Position numbers and translations under genes: made by a program. From Cunninghamia lanceolata (lineage: Eukaryota > Streptophyta > Pinopsida > Cupressales > Cupressaceae), in contig BSBN01000233.1 in assembly GCA_027924645.1 (NCBI GenBank), forward strand, positions 10,682,501-10,746,500: 64,000 nucleotides of DNA, in the 5' to 3' direction. The notes beneath the pieces were generated by a model. It did not search any database. It was not told where the DNA came from and was given only the letters and a program-made list of their open reading frames with translations. Below are positions 20,334 to 31,752 of the stretch, one piece after another (position 1 is the stretch's first letter; every line of letters starts with the position of its first letter).

Positions 20334-21580
20334 TGTAATGTCAAAAAATGTCCCATTGGGGGCTTTTCCCTCATAAGGTTTAGCTCCTAGGTCTTTAGTA
20401 TGCATTTAGGACATTTTAGTTCATATTTTAGCATCCCGATGGAATGAGACCTAGGTTTCATGGAAAATGGGACCTAGAAGGACCCCTTGAGCTATACCCT
20501 ACTTAAAATAGGGGGGGAGGACTTGGGCACCCGCGCCCTAGTCCTACCCTATTTTAGGGCAGCCCCAATTTCTGGGTGTCGGTTTATGACCGTTAGTTGG
20601 TTCTTTTGCCGACACGGTAAAGTTTGATTTTTAAAATCTTGGCGGGAATGCTTGTAGGTGCATATAAAATCATGTTTAGGAATTCATTTGTAAACTAGAT
20701 GATTACTAGCAACCTATTGTGTTCTCAAGGTGATTCAAGGCTTTCTATTGTGTTGCAAGAGTAGACTTGTATGTTTTGTGTGTTGATATTTGCAGATTTA
20801 AGCATCAATTTCCTCATGGCATGAAGAGCACCTTCCTCCATGAGAGCTTCACTACAAGGTGACATAAAATTGTGTTTTTATCATTGATTCCTTTGGTTTT
20901 TGCCTCTACCTCACAAGGACACTCACTCTTTGTCTGACAATGGTTTTGGGAGACTTAAGTGTCCTCCGAGGCATGACTAAGGCAAGCCTCTAAACACCAC
21001 AACCCCCAAACCAAGTCTTGTGATTGTAGGTTACATGTGTCGCATTTGGGAAAAGTGGAGTTGTAGGAAGGAGTGGTAGGCATCAAGGATTCAAGATCTA
21101 AAGAAAAGTCAGACAAAAGAGCACTTCCAGGACTAGGACACCCGCAACAGTGTCCTCCATAGACAGATTTTAGGAAATAGAAGTTACAAGGCTGATCAGT
21201 GTTGGAAGGAGGTCTAGATTCCTTAAAAAAGTAGGTACCTTGGACTTGGGCACCTGCACTAGTGTCCTCGACTCTTTCGCCTCGAAACCTCGAAAACATG
21301 TATTATGTGATTTGTCATTTTACTCCCATCTGCAAGAGCTTTTTTCATCTTTCGTCAATTTGTTGTAGTATTTGCATAATTAGGGTTTTAATGGTTAATT
21401 GGACATAAGAGAAGGAAAATTAATAATTGAATTCCCTAATCCAAGTTCCCTTCATTTGAAAGTGACCTAGGGTATGATAGTGCTCACCGCTCTAACCTAG
21501 ATCCTTCAATGTTAGGGTGAAAGGAGGATTTTAACATCTAAACAATGAAAGATCAACAAAATCCAATTTTACCCTAAACA
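20334..21580 (+). repeat. N1 3' LTR
   Basis: The LTR is 1247 bp, begins TGTAATGTC, ends ACCCTAAACA and is followed by the TSD copy GAATC. It is co-linear with 14839-16076. TATA (CATATAAAATCATG) and the stem-loop at 20504-20556 are conserved. Confidence 0.9.
20504..20556 (+). other. Long stem-loop in the N-family LTR
   Basis: The outer arm TAAAATAGGG pairs with CCCTATTTTA. The inner arm GGACTTGGGC pairs with GCCCTAGTCC with one mismatch, leaving a loop ACCCGC. Equivalent stems occur at about 15008-15064 and, in N2, at 49676-49730 (12-bp perfect outer arms) and about 55496-55548. Confidence 0.7.
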
Positions 21581-21585
21581 GAATC

Positions 21586-22391
21586 AAATAAATATAATGC
21601 TCCTAAAGTTCTTGTCTCCACCGAGAAAGAAAAGACTAAGAGAATAGAGGTAAGTAAAGTTATTCAGACTCTTCTTCTATTCCAATTTTTGATATGACTT
21701 AGACTTTGTCTTAGATAAAAGTTTTAGTTCCTTTGTTAGAAATGATGAGAATAGATGAGCATAGGAACAATGCATTGAAAATGATTACAAGCATATCTGA
21801 GACACCATATAAGAATCACAAGGAGTTGAATGTGTCCCAAAAGGTCAATCAACATGTTAGTGAAGCTAAAGATAAAGAAATAAAAACCCCTAAGGTTTAT
21901 GTAGGTGAAACATTAACCAAATATCTATCCCAGGTTGACCCTTTTTATGTTACACTGCTTATCAATAACAAGATGGTCAGAAACTATATGATAGACTCAG
22001 GAGCTGCCATAAATATCATGCTATTAGAGATCATGAAAGAATTAGGACCTTGGATTGACAAAGCTTATGGTAGGTGTTATGCCATGGATAATAGGTTGTC
22101 CCAGTCATTGGGATAATGAAGGGTGTTGACTTAAGATTAGCTGCATTTCCTGAGAAAGCATATAAATTGGATATAACTGTTGTAGATATTCTACCACAAT
22201 ATGGAATGCTTCTATCAAGACAGTGGATTATAGTAGTAGGAGGAAGTATATAGCTAAATCTGTCATATTCTACCATTCCAATCAATGGAAAAGAAGTTAG
22301 ATTAGATAGGGAACCTAGGTTCTAGAAAGTGGTAGAACATATTGACTGACCTACTGATCCTAATAAGCAAGTTAACTTTTGTAATATTGAT
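21586..22391 (+). pseudogene. G2 aspartic protease
   Basis: The frame resumes behind N1. The open stretch 21733-22116 contains VDPFYVTLLINNKMVRNYMI followed by DSGAAINIM: the catalytic Asp-Ser-Gly is intact. After a frame change, LRLAAFPEKAYKLDITVVDI and MLLSRQWIIVVGG form the C-terminal part, with SRQW in place of the common GRPW. TAG and TGA stops follow at 22251, 22323 and 22348. It would have cleaved the Gag-Pol precursor. Confidence 0.75.
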
Positions 22392-22970
22392 ATGGAGAAC
22401 TTCAGAGTTGAGTCAAATCAAGAAGAGTCAAAATATAGTAATCCATTAGAAGTTAAAATTCAGACTAATCAAGAGGGATTATGGAAGATGTACTTTGATG
22501 GTACATGTTCTAAATTAGGATCAAGAGCCGGTATAATTTTCATTGCACCAAGTGGGAAAACTTTTAAATATTCTTTTCTATTGAGTTTTCCTTGCACAAA
22601 TAATACTATAGAATATGAGGCATTATTGATTGGTCTAAACATGGAAATTAAACATGGCATAAAATTGTTGAAAGTTTTTGGAGATTCTAAGTTGGTTGTC
22701 TCACAAGTAAGAAACAAATATTTGTCAAAGCATAAAAGGCTTAAACAATATAAATATGTTGTGTGGGACACTATAGAGCTTCTTGATGCCTTTTCCATTG
22801 TTTGGAAGGGAGGAACAAGAATGTGACGGCTGATTTTTTAGCCAACATAGCTTTAAGGAGTGATGACATTACACTATCCAAAATTTCCAAAGTTGAAGTT
22901 AAAACTAGACCATATGTGCCTAATAATATCTACAATTGGTAGATTTTTAATGACGATGTAGACTTTCCAA
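22392..22970 (+). pseudogene. G2 RNase H domain placed before the RT
   Basis: The frame is open to 22826. WKMYFDGTCSKLGSRAGIIF carries the first Asp, CTNNTIEYEALLIGLNMEIK the Glu and LLKVFGDSKLVVSQV the second Asp. It closely resembles the second RNase H of G1 (5640-6080), yet it lies between protease and RT, not behind the RT. Downstream, in other frames, are NVTADFLANIAL and a stop-rich stretch. A separate RT-connected RNase H follows later, so the element had two. Confidence 0.8.
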
Positions 22971-23035
22971 GGTTCCTTCATTGTGAAGATTGGTACCATT
23001 CACAAGAGATAGATTTTAGCGCATTTGTAGAAAAT

Positions 23036-24411
23036 GTGGATGGCAAGGAAACTATTTTTGGAAGTGAAATCATCCAATTGAAAACAAATAAGATTCTAAA
23101 GGGATTGACAGCTCTTGAAAGAATATTTGATAACAATGATAGCAATGTGTCGAGGCATGTACCAGTCCATAGAGATGATTTAGAAGAGGTTAACTTAGGA
23201 ACTGAGACTTCCCCTCAGAAAGTGTTTATTGGAAAGAGGATCAGTCCTAAGGTGAGAACAATGCTCATTGCCTTATTAAGGAAATTTAAGCATGTCTATT
23301 ATTGGTCCTATGATGATCTAAAGGCTTACAGGGAGGATCTATTCCAGCATGAGATCCCTTTGAAGCCAGATGCTAAGCCTTTAGGTTGAAGCAAAGACCC
23401 ATGAATCCAACACTAATTTCAAAGATTCAACAAGAACTAATGAAAATGAGAGATGGTGGAATCATCACACTGGTCAGGTATTCTACACAGGTCTCTAACT
23501 TGGTACTAGTGAGGAAGAAGAATGGGGATATAATACTTTGTGTAGACTTCAAAAATTTGAATGTGTCTTCATTAAAAGATAACTATCCTCTACCAATATG
23601 GAAGCAATGCTCCAAAGAGTCATAGGGAATGATTTGTTGTCCATGATGGATGGCTTCTCAGGATATAATTAGGTGAAAGTCAAGGAATTAGAGAAATATA
23701 AGATAGTTTTCATCACCCCTTAGGTACATATATTTACATCAAGATGCCATTTGGGTTAACAAATGCTGGAGTAACATTTCAAAGAGCCATGAATGTTGCT
23801 TTCTTAGATTTGAGCAATGTAATAATGGTTGTGTATTAGGATGATCTGACTGCTTTCTCAAAGAAGGCTAAAAATCATTGCATGCACCTTGAGAAAATCT
23901 TCACAAGGGATTTAGAGTATGAGATTTCTCTCAATCCTAGGAAATGCACATTTGCAGTGACATAGGGGAATTTGATAGGACACATTGTATCAAAAGTTGG
24001 AGTTAAAATAGATCCATAGAGGATAGCAGCAATAGACAAGATATATATTCCTAAGACTGTTAAAGCAATACAATCTTTCATTGGCTAGATCAACTTAGTA
24101 ACAAGGTTTATTTCTAACTTTGTAGAAGTTCTTAAAACTATTTCTAGGATGCTAAGTAAAGGTGCCAAGATCATATGGGAAGATGATTCCATCAATTCTT
24201 TCATAGCAATAAAATGAGCCATTAAGGAAGCACCAGTGTTGAAGTCTCCAAATTTCAGTAAGCCCTTCCAAGTTTTTTCATTTACTTCATTTCATACTAT
24301 TGCGGCAGTCATGTTGCAGAAAAATGAGGAGGGTTTCCAACAACATATAGAACTTTTTAGTAAGTCTCTCCAAGTTGCAAAGTTGAGATATGACATAGAA
24401 AAAAAGCAAGC
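23036..24411 (+). pseudogene. pol: G2 reverse transcriptase and connected RNase H, broken
   Basis: The N-terminal part (open 23036-23389) has LIALLRKFKHVYYWSYDDLK. A frameshift leads to LISKIQQELMKMRDGGIITL and KKNGDIILCVDFKNLNVSS (23386-23625), then MDGFSGYN. The active site near 23834 reads Tyr-stop-Asp-Asp, so the Asp pair survives but a TAG lies in the motif. NPRKCTFAV, then IGHIVSKVGVKIDP and VLKSPNFSKPFQVFSFTSFH continue into the RNase H. That domain is cut by S1 after KKQAY and resumes at 29043. Confidence 0.8.
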
Positions 24412-24416
24412 ATATG

Positions 24417-24493
24417 TGTCATGCCCACATTTCCCATGCAGTCACAACACACAACACACATGTCATGTCCACATTTGACATGTGGTCATGACA
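24417..24493. repeat. Duplicated end and hairpin at the left terminus of S1
   Basis: The terminal TGTCATGCCCACATTT recurs as TGTCATGTCCACATTT 44 bp further in, at 24461. From that second copy, TGTCATGTCCACAT pairs with ATGTGGTCATGACA (24480-24493) with one mismatch across a 5-nt loop. Confidence 0.7.
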
Positions 24494-25689
24494 TGAACTG
24501 CAAAAAACTTTTCTACCTATCCCTAGGAACCCCCTCGCACACGTCTGCATGCTTGGTGGCAATACGCAAGGACGTAGACATGTCAACGTAACTGTGATGG
24601 TGAAGGCCATCTAGGGGGTATGCGTCATGAAATGTGTCGCTTCTAGGGTTAGACTATTTCAAATTTGGACCCTAGTTTCCTAGGTGTGAAGAGGAATCCA
24701 CCAACATCGAACCTTAACTAAACTTAGATTGAAAAGTGATTTAAGTGAAATAATGGGAAGATGGCATGTGATTAAAGTGGAAGGATGGATTAAAATTAAA
24801 TAAAAATATCACATACAATAATCCCTAAGAATCTAGCAAAATTCTGGTAGCATAACGCATTTTTGATAAACGCAAAATAAAATTTAAAACAAATCACTCA
24901 TAAGGAATTAAATGAAATTTAGTAATAAAAATTAAATTCAAACTTAAGAACAAATATCAACGATACAAGATAAAATAATTAAATAATTAAATGACAAGAC
25001 GTCAATTAAATCCAAGGGGAAAAATCGAGTCCGTTATTAAATACAATTTCAACAATTATATTTAATAACTAACTCAAAAATTTAAGAGAGGAAGGAGGAG
25101 GATAAGATACTCACACCTGTAAAATAGTAATAATAAAATAGAAAAATCAACGAGATCGATAAGATAAATCCCGCTAAGGTAAAATAAACTCAAGGGAAAA
25201 TCTCTTCCCAGTTGAAATGAAATAATCCCTCCCAAAAGTTAAATTCAAATTCACAAGACAAAAATCAATCTGCAAAAACCAACCCATTCCAATTTAGAAC
25301 TCACTATTAAAACAAATATATCCAAGAGTTAAAATTAAACAATAAAAGAAAATGAGGTTTTGAAAGGAATAAAATAAAAACCCCACAAAATAAGATCCTC
25401 CCAATAAAAATATCCTCTCATAAACAAAATAAGAAAAAGTCCTAATCTAAAATAACACTAAGTTTTCAATTGAAACCCTATTTTTATTTTCTAAGTTTTC
25501 TCTTCTCTTGATGCCCTAATCTCACCATTTCTTCTTTCTGTTGTTTTGTCTTCTCTTTTGTAGATCTAGAGTTTGGGGATGCCATTAGAGGCCATGGAAG
25601 AAGCTTACATTTCCTCCCACAGAGGTAAATACTGTGAGTTTCAAAATAGATACATTTATTTATTTACATTGGATTTGGAGAGGGAAACT

Positions 25690-25714
25690 AGTATATATAT
25701 ATATATATATATAT
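25690..25714. repeat. AT microsatellite
   Basis: About 12 TA units lie inside S1. A further short TA run is at 26171-26186. Confidence 0.9.
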
Positions 25715-26753
25715 CCCATTGTATAAACACCATGTATCAATGGCAGATCTGTAGGGTTGAATGCATAGTACAGGGCCGAAGAAGGAGAGGGGCAGCCGAA
25801 GAAGTTACCACTGGCTGAAGAGTCAAAAGAGTGGAGGGGCGGTGTGGCAGGGTTACGACGGAGTCTCAGAGTGGAGGGGCAGTGGCAGAATACCTTGTGG
25901 TGTTGGAGAGTGGGGAGTGCGGTGGTGAAGGTCGAGGGGACAGCGTGGTGACAGTGGCTTGGACTGTGGGTTTTGAGGGGGTGTGGGGTGTGGGGGAGGC
26001 GGAGCCCCCACCCACACCCCTTGACTATTATGAAATGGGGGCTATGGGCATTGCCCACAGTCCCCCTCTGGTATATTTTTTTCTTATAATTTTTTTTAAT
26101 CTTTTTTTTCCAGAACATATATATAAAATGAGTCTACCAATATTTATTTATAAATTTTCTTTTATACATAATATATATATATATATGAGGTATATACAGT
26201 TTGAAAACAAGCAAATACACAGTATGTTTACCTTGACATTCATTACAAAATTTTCTACCTCTATAAATACATAAACAGCGTTTAAACTTCAGTAAATTTC
26301 ATATATACAAAAAGGGAATAAAAGCAATAACTAGGTTTTCTCTTTTGTTTTTTTTAAATTAATGAAACAGGCAAGTGCATTTCTCTGTTTATATAAGAAA
26401 ATATTTACTAACACATTCCATCCATATTTTCTCACACAAAGAAAAAACTCTATGTCAGAATAGCAGTCCTCCACTAATTTTTTTTGAAAACTAACATTGC
26501 TGTGAAATAAATAAACAACCAGAAATTAACTCTTTCTTTTTTTTTGAAGACATAAATATGCATAGTTATATATGTTTCTTCTTTTTTTTTTGACAGAACC
26601 TAAGAGGTAGAAATATACACTTCCATTAAATTTCCTAACAGTGAACTTCCTACCAGCAACTAATCTTCATAAAATTTCCAACCATACAACAAAAAATAAT
26701 GCACTTGAATTTCCATCCTCTTTTCCTTAAATACAATGAGATTTATACAACAA

Positions 26754-26756
<3 letters not shown>

Positions 26757-26836
<80 letters not shown>
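26757..26836. repeat. Long AT microsatellite
   Basis: About 35 uninterrupted AT units run to 26826, followed by GTATATATAT. The run is long enough to form cruciforms and to be length-variable or misassembled. Confidence 0.95.
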
Positions 26837-27863
26837 TTGAAAGGAAGAGTGGTAGAAATATATATAAAATTCCTCATACATTCCTCAAACTATAACTCAC
26901 AATCATAGGAAAGATAAACAGCATTTAAATAATTTGAAGACATTGTTTGCATTACAAAACTTTTGACAACCAACTTCATGAATCTAAAATTGGTCACAAT
27001 AATACAATAAGGCCATATTGGTCGTGGCTCCAACAGCCAACACAAGAAAACTATAAGATCCCCAACATGCACTCCTCTCAACTCCATTTTTTTAAAGACA
27101 CCTGCAATAAAACACACAAAAGAACAACATTCCAGCCACTACGAAAGCTCTCCTCCCTACCATAGACCCGCAAGTGGGTCACCCCCGAGCTAGGGAGGTA
27201 GGGATTCACACAGGTGAAGAACATTCCACAACAAAATCAAACACAACCACACAAATACAGCCCATAGGTTTAACACAAAACTCAACCCATAAAAATGAGT
27301 TGTTGAGGGTAGGGAATGGACCCCTCAACTTCAAAGGGCTCCCAAATGATAAAATGTCATGCTTATGGCCTCAAGCCAAATAAAATCTCCAAAACACCAC
27401 TCTCCACAATATCACAAAAATAACTTCCATGGCACTCTTACCATTCAATAACCTTCTCAACAAAATAAAAGCCCTCAAGGCATAAATACATAATGTGGGA
27501 GAGACCTCAAGGAGGTTCCTTTCCCCTATCCATACAAGTTGAGCATTACCTCCATTGGAGGTGCTCTCACCATAACTCCCACCCCAACAAAGCAATGTAA
27601 ACAAGAAAACAACCAAAACTATTAACACAACACATTAAATAAGCAAGAGTGAGAAAACAAGTTTAAGAGGCCTACCTCAAAAGCCCTTATAATGGAAGCA
27701 AGTTGGTGAAGAGCTCCAAGCCTTCCCAAGCCTCCCAATACTTCAAGAAAATCCTCTAACTCTCCCGAACTCCTCCAAAATAGCAAGAAAATTAAAATTG
27801 CAAGAACCCCACACTCCTTAACAAGAGGAGATAATATAGGCCATCAATTTGGCCTTGAGGTAT

Positions 27864-28245
27864 GAGAAGGTGACACTTGTCACCTTCTCCTTCCTCCTCC
27901 CATGCCACTTGCAAGGGAGAGGAAGTGTGAGGATGACAAGTGTCATCCTCTCATTCCCTCTCAATCCTCACCTTATCCACTTGTGCTCTCACACATGTGT
28001 GAGAGGACAAGTGGTGAGGTGGCAATTCCACTCACACCCTCAAGAGGATAAGGGATGTCATATGGCATCCTCTTATTCTCTCAAGGAGCCATCTTCCTCC
28101 AAGATGCTCTCACACATGTGTGAGAGTCTTGGGGGAAGCTTCCACACACTTGGGAGTCTTGGAGACCTCCCAAGTCTTCCTTGGGAAAGAGTTCCCAAAC
28201 TTTGGGAAGGGAGATGAGTCTTTCCCAAGGCATGACTCATCTCCC
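27864..28245. repeat. Array of at least eight different palindromes in S1
   Basis: The palindromes follow one another over 382 bp. GAGAAGGTGACA and its complement with a 2-nt spacer (27864-27889). GAGGATGACA and its complement (27929-27950). CTCTCACACATGTGTGAGAG at 27986-28005 and again at 28107-28126, each extended by flanking arms (to about 27966-28019 and 28093-28138). AAGAGGAT arms (28042-28074). CTTGGGAGTCT arms with a one-base bulge (28149-28174). TTGGGAA arms (28181-28198). GGGAGATGAGTC with a perfect 12-bp partner and a 13-nt loop (28209-28245). The units are not copies of each other, apart from the repeated 20-mer. Confidence 0.9.
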
Positions 28246-29042
28246 ACTTCCCTCATTTCAAATTTTCGTCACTTTTACTAAACCATGGTTTAGGGTGACC
28301 AAACGTGAGTCAAATCTAGGGTTAGATAGTCTAAGTTGACCCTAGACTCATGGGTAACCACCTAGGGTAGCTTTTGGGACTCTAGGGTTCACAAAGGGGG
28401 TTAAAAAACCACTTTTAAATGGCCCATAATAAAATAAACACCAAGTGGTGTAAATCAAGTAAAAATTTATACAACACTTATTATTAATCAATTTAAATAA
28501 AAGGGTACTAAGGTCAGCATAATCAAATTAAATCAAGCACTTAAATCAACATTCAAATTCAAACATGATCCTTATCCCTCTTGGGAATGGATCAGTTTTA
28601 TAGGGGATAACATAGTGTGAATTCTACCTCCAATTTCCCGTGGCTAGGGAATGTAAAACCTGCACATCTCGATCAAGTGTCAATCATGTCATGAAAATCA
28701 TAGCCGAAGCATTCACGCAATCGCATACAACAATAATCATCAATACATAATTCTAAATTAAGCTCCATTTTTCAATCTCATGTCAAATAGTTTACATCAC
28801 ATAAATAACTAAAATCTCATCACAAAAACATCATCACATATATATCTCATATGTCGAATCACCAAATAGCACCAAATCAGATCAAATTGAATCACATATG
28901 TCTAATCAATATCCTATCATAATCAAGAGATAAATATCAACTCTACATAATGAAACATAGTCACTAAAGGTCTGATAATGTCATCAACTGAATAGCATAA
29001 TGATCAAAATAAGGGAGGTAAAATAATCGGCCTCACAATATG

Positions 29043-30558
29043 CTTTGGTTAAAGTTGTGAAGAATTTTAGACCTTACTTAGTTGGAGCAAGGGTGGTAGC
29101 ATATGTGCCTAATGTAGATATGAAGGACATCCTAGTCCAACAAGAGGTCACTACCTAAAGGTGTAGATGGATTAATAAGATCCAAGAATTTAACATGAAC
29201 ATACAAATTACAAAATTGGTCAGGGGGCAAGGATTTGCGAAGTTGATGGCAGAGACTAATTTGGAGGCTATTCAAGTTAATACCATTGAGGAAGAAATAG
29301 GTGTGATATGAAGTCTACAAAGAACCTCATGGTATACTAATATCATTTATTATTTGACACACCTAAAATGTCTTGATGGGCTCACTAAGAATTAGGAAAG
29401 AACTTTGAAGCTGCAAGCCCTAAAGTATGTGTTCATCAAAGGAGACTTGTATTGGAAAAACCACAATGGTATCTTATTGCTATATGTGGATAAATATCAA
29501 GCTAAGGTAGTGTTGAAAGAAATGCATGGAGTGTGTGGGGATCACTTCATAGCTAAGACAACTGCCCATAAGACCCAAAGGGTAGGCTAGTATTGGCCAT
29601 CCTTATTCTCATATTCCCATAAGTTTGTAAGGAAATGTGAGGCATGCCAAAAGTTTTTGAGGAAACTTAAGTACTCAGGTGCATTGCCTTTTAGACCCAT
29701 GCCAATTGAATCCCCTTTATGTTAATGGGGCATTGATTTTATTGGTGAGATTAGTGAAAATTCAAGTGGAGGCCATAAATGAATTCTTGTAACCATAGAC
29801 TACTTCACCAAGTGGATTGAAGCCATCCCCACTAAAAAGGCCACAAGCAAACTGGTGATGGACTTCATTTTAAATTATATTATTATCAGATTTGGGGCAC
29901 TAGTTAGAATAATAATGGATAATTCCATGTTCTTTAGATCATATGACTTTACAAGTTTTTTACAATTCCTATGGCATTAAAATGTCATACTCTTCACCTT
30001 ACCACCCACAAGGTAATGACCAGGCTGAATCAAGAAATAAGAGTCTGATGAAGATTATCAAAAGGATGTTGGAAAAGAACAAGAGGGCTTGGGACTCTAC
30101 ACTAAGTTTGGCTTTATGGGCTAATAGGGCAATTGTTAAGAAGGATACTGGTAAATCACCATTTGAGTTAGTCTATGGCACTTAGGCTAGATTTCTAGTA
30201 AATAATCTATTATCTATTTACAAGTTCATTCAGGAGGAGGACATCAATATTCTTGAACCCATGGAGGAAAGGATAGAAGAAATGATTGAACTTGATGAGG
30301 TTAGAAGAGATGCATAAAGGAATAATCTCAAACTGTAATAAAAGGCTAAATATCTATTTGACAAGAGAGCTTCTGACAGAAAATTCAAGGTGGATGACCT
30401 GGTTCTAATGTGGAATGCCAGAGCACAAGACAAGGATAGACATGGAAAGTTTGAAATCTTATGGTTAGGGCCCTATGTCATCATAGATCATCATGAGAAA
30501 AACTCATATTTCATCTAAGCCTTGAATGCTGAAATCCAAGAATTGCCAGTGCATGGAC
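29043..30558 (+). pseudogene. G2 RNase H end and integrase, broken
   Basis: The frame resumes behind S1 with ALVKVVKNFRPYLVGARVVA. The integrase zinc finger is partly visible in MHGVCGDHFIAKTTAH and KCEACQ (29520-29650). The core shows GIDFIGE (first Asp, about 29731), VTIDYFTKWIEAIPTKKA, IIMDNS (second Asp, about 29915) and, after a frameshift, HPQGNDQAESRNKSL (Glu, about 30030). The C-terminal part has KFKVDDLVLMWNARAQD and WLGPYVIIDHH. The last codons before the C1 insertion encode LPVHGQF, and the frame ends behind C1 at 38176. No chromodomain was seen. Confidence 0.8.
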
Positions 30559-31593
30559 AGTTCTGTTGTAAGTATGTGTAACCAGTGTTGTCATTGATGT
30601 CAACATGCTTGTGTTGTCATTGGTGTCAACTGTGTCTTCTAATATTGTTGATTGTTGCTTGATTGAGTTGTCATGTTAAAGTGATTTGAATGCCTTATAG
30701 AAGTACGGATGATGTTAGTATATTGCTCTTGTTGCTAATTTTCCAAGTGCTTTTGAGAAAATTTGCTCTCCAGAGGAAACAGTATGTTGCAGAGTATTCT
30801 AGCTTATAGGATACTGTCTAAGTTTTTTCTCCTCATTTCTTATGTGTTGAAGATTGGAGTGTTAGATTTGGATATGTTTTAGAGAAGTATTTGAAGATGC
30901 TAAATCTAGAATTTGGTTGTTTGGATCGCTGTGCAGTAGAAGTTATGTTCACTAGCTTGAAGATTGTAATTAACAAAGTTTTTGGGTTGTGCAAAGGTGT
31001 CTGGGAGAGTATTTTGCTATGTATTTCTTCATAGAGTGGTTTTAGGTGTTGTAGTTTTGGACATATGTTTATAAGTTCCTTATCTATCTTCATTCCAAAG
31101 GATTTGTGATTTGGTGCTCCAGAGTTTAGCTTTAATGAGTAGCAAAGCTTGGTAGTGTTGGTTGTGAGCAGTATGTGATCTATCTTCAAGTGAGATTTGT
31201 TGTAGTTGGAGTTTGATGATTCTCAGGTGACTTGAGGTTGTTTGTGGATGTCTCCAAATCATGTTGAAGGCTTTTTCTTGGTCAACAAGTTATGGTTGTG
31301 TTATTGGAAGCATGTGTCTAAAGATCCTTGTGTTAACACTAGTTTTGGCTGACTTGGTTGTTTACACTCTTTGCGAATGTGATTTATGGATTGTGGAAGC
31401 GTGTTAAAGTGTATGAAGATGTTTTTAGGTCTGAACTAAGCTATGAAATGTTCTACCTTCATTCCTTTTCTTCACAAGAATGTTTAGGTCTAGACCTAAT
31501 TTGAATTGTGCATGTTTGTTGACCTTGGAGACTATCCCAAAGGTTATAGAATGTGTTGCCAACCTTGATGTATGTTCCAAGGTTGATGATTGA

Positions 31594-31601
31594 TATAAAT
31601 A
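31594..31601 (+). promoter_or_regulatory. C1 LTR TATA box
   Basis: TGATATAAATAAGTG contains TATAAATA and is identical in the 3' LTR at 37645-37652. It marks the probable U3/R border. Confidence 0.55.
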
Positions 31602-31752
31602 AGTGTAAAGGATTCGTGTGTAAGTGTGAAGATGTGAAGATGAAGATGTTTGTGTTGTGAGGTAGTGAAGGTGATATGTATTGTGCTTCATTAGAACTGA
31701 ACTCAGGCATGTGGTAGATGCTATCATATGAGTTTAGGGAAGCGAGACACCT

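Larger units (their letters stand above)
14839..21580 (+). mobile_element. N1: complete non-autonomous LTR element with a protease-like frame
   Basis: The element is 6742 bp long, begins TGTAACATC, ends ACCCTAAACA, and is flanked by GAATC on both sides (14834-14838 and 21581-21585) inside G2. LTRs are 14839-16076 and 20334-21580. The 4.26-kb interior has a PBS, a leader with four tandem units, one decayed frame related to retroviral-type protease, a splice donor/acceptor pair, three small hairpins and a short purine tract before the 3' LTR. It has no RT, RNase H or integrase, so it must have been copied with enzymes from another element. N2 at 40782-55720 is a second copy with the same plan. 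Confidence 0.9.
24417..29037. mobile_element. S1: 4.6-kb TG...CA insertion, probable solo LTR
   Basis: It begins TGTCATGCCC and ends GGCCTCACA. ATATG flanks both sides (24412-24416 and 29038-29042), and the G2 RNase H frame continues across the gap. No second copy of either end was found inside, so it is not a short-LTR element. A solo LTR of a long-LTR family fits best. It has no credible gene. The open stretches at 25573-26274 and 27849-28217 are low-complexity or palindromic. Contents are an AT-rich left half (24600-25560), a G-rich patch (25780-26030), AT microsatellites and a palindrome array. Orientation is unknown. Confidence 0.75.

Noticed and set aside
20955..21299. 114-codon minus-strand open stretch in the N1 3' LTR
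   Set aside because: It is antisense to the LTR and not open in the other LTR copies.
25573..26274. Overlapping open stretches of up to 152 codons on both strands in S1
   Set aside because: G-rich and AT-repeat composition, no similarity to known domains, and they run through TA microsatellites.
26660..26908. Tyr-Ile repeat proteins
   Set aside because: Pure translation of the AT microsatellite.
27849..28217. 122-codon open stretch in S1
   Set aside because: It is produced by the palindrome array. No domain was recognised, and the structure explains the sequence better.
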